Positions 4,775 through 5,475 of a stretch of 5,475 nucleotides of DNA are shown in pieces. The notes beneath the pieces were generated by a model that was not told the origin of the DNA, did not search any database, and saw only the letters and a program-made list of their open reading frames with translations. Source of the stretch: a bacterium (GTDB lineage: Bacteria; Auribacterota; UBA3054; B51-G9); NCBI GenBank assembly GCA_029933535.1, contig JAOZNZ010000248.1, forward strand, positions 1-5,475, given 5' to 3'. The stretch's first letter is position 1. Each line of letters begins with the position of its first letter. A program made the position numbers and the translations under genes.

Positions 4775-5475
4775 TAAAATGTTGTTTGTGCTGATAGATG
4801 GATATAAAAAGAAGTTCGTTGAAATATTTCCGTCAGGAAAAAGTCCGAAAGATATATCTGAACTCTGTTCTCCAAAAGTAATTCGATGCACTAAAATTGT
4901 TTCCGAAGAATAAAGACTAATACTTTCCCCCAACCCAGACAACTTAAACGACATATGATAAGGTCCCTGATTTGTTTCTTCATCCGCCCATAAAACAAAA
5001 AAGCTTTCAGGTAAAATATTTGTAATCGGGATTGACCATTTGGCCGGTAAAAGAACATCATCGCTTAAAAACATTCCTCCAATTTCCGCCACATTGGTTC
5101 CGAAGTTATAAAGTTCAATCCAGTCGTCAAATTCGCCGAATTCATCCGTGCCCTGTGTGTCGTTAAGTGCCAGAAGCTCATTTATAACAATAGTTTGAGA
5201 CGTTTCAACTGCAAGAGAAATTATTGTGATTTCGTCTGTTGCGATTATATTATTTTGAAAGTCATGCGCGACAAAAACAAGATGATTAGTTCCCGGAACG
5301 AGTGGAAGTTCTGTTTCCCAATTTTTCATTGCATGCCAATCAAGCGAAAGATTTTTACCGTCAACTGTTATTTCATCAACATTTATCCACGCGCTGCCGG
5401 CAACAGTTTTAAATAGTGTATCTACAGTACAATTTGTAGTTGTAATCGAAAAAGGTGTTTCAGTTCCCACTTGCG
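4694..5475 (-). CDS. Secreted lamin-tail-domain protein with PEP-CTERM-like tail (5' end outside window)
   Basis: The frame is open to the right edge; a GTG at 5470-5468 is unlikely to be the true start because coding-like sequence continues to the edge. Numbering from that GTG, residues 1-90 look like an Ig-like module (INVDEITVDGKNLSLDW, then LPLVPGTNHLVFVAHD), a type common beside lamin-tail domains in CotH-kinase-like secreted proteins. Residues about 93-227 are a lamin-tail domain: VINELLALND, then GEFDDWIELYNFGTNVAEI, GGMFLSDD, FFVLWAD and SISLYSS. Residues 233-258 are the tail PEPGILWIWILVL followed by IPPFLKGARGIFN, the latter encoded by the palindromic repeat. The visible portion suggests a surface or extracellular binding role. 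The upstream part, possibly a CotH kinase, is not seen. The ATPase follows on the same strand 137 bases downstream but has its own promoter. Confidence 0.85.
   Translation of the reverse strand, partial: QVGTETPFSITTTNCTVDTLFKTVAGSAWINVDEITVDGKNLSLDWHAMKNWETELPLVPGTNHLVFVAHDFQNNIIATDEITIISLAVETSQTIVINELLALNDTQGTDEFGEFDDWIELYNFGTNVAEIGGMFLSDDVLLPAKWSIPITNILPESFFVLWADEETNQGPYHMSFKLSGLGESISLYSSETILVHRITFGEQSSDISFGLFPDGNISTNFFLYPSISTNNILPEPGILWIWILVLIPPFLKGARGIFN
4700..4743 (-). repeat. GC-rich palindromic repeat, copy 2
   Basis: The - strand has CCCCCTTT, the three-base loop CTT and AAAGGGGG (4732-4714), followed by a second G5 block (4710-4706). Against copy 1 it differs at only 4 of 44 positions, and it is in the opposite orientation. 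It lies at the same place in the PEP-CTERM-like reading frame as copy 1. Confidence 0.85.

Noticed and set aside
5195..5416. + strand 73-codon frame opposite the lamin-tail gene
   Set aside because: It is antisense to the Ig-like part of the lamin-tail protein, has odd composition and has no ribosome site.

Overview
The window is AT-rich bacterial DNA holding five substantial genes, two of them cut by the window edges. Two secreted proteins end in a PEP-CTERM-like sorting tail, and there are a PEGA lipoprotein, a lamin-tail-domain protein and an isoleucine-rich membrane protein. Together with AT richness and weak or absent Shine-Dalgarno sites at most starts, this suggests an uncultured-type Gram-negative of the Kiritimatiellota/Lentisphaerota/Verrucomicrobiota or Omnitrophota kind. 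That placement is inference from gene style, not from a marker gene.

Left part (+ strand): the C-terminal end of a small DUF5808-like membrane protein (3-194) is followed by a 144-base gap with an extended -10 promoter. Then come three tightly packed genes that look like one operon: a PEGA-domain lipoprotein (339-674), a multi-spanning membrane protein (692-1624), and a secreted three-domain, carbohydrate-binding-like protein with a PEP-CTERM-like tail (1614-3242, overlapping its predecessor by 11 bases).

Right part (- strand): the C-terminal part of a secreted protein with a lamin-tail domain and a PEP-CTERM-like tail (4694-5475, running off the window) faces an AAA ATPase of the DUF4143 family (3423-4556). 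The ATPase has its own well-formed promoter.

The unusual part is the junction architecture. Both PEP-CTERM-like tails contain the same 44-base GC-rich palindromic repeat at the same point of the protein, so both proteins end in the repeat-encoded peptide IPPFLKG(G/A)RGIF. The two copies are inverted relative to each other. Inside them lies a second, perfect 27-base inverted repeat (3336-3362 and 4657-4683) that brackets the ATPase gene and its promoter. The left repeat copy is also flanked by a perfect 16-base direct repeat. The ATPase therefore sits in a nested inverted-repeat frame between two secreted-protein genes. This could be a relic of insertion or inversion, or a sign that a dispersed palindrome has become part of a protein sorting tag in this genome.
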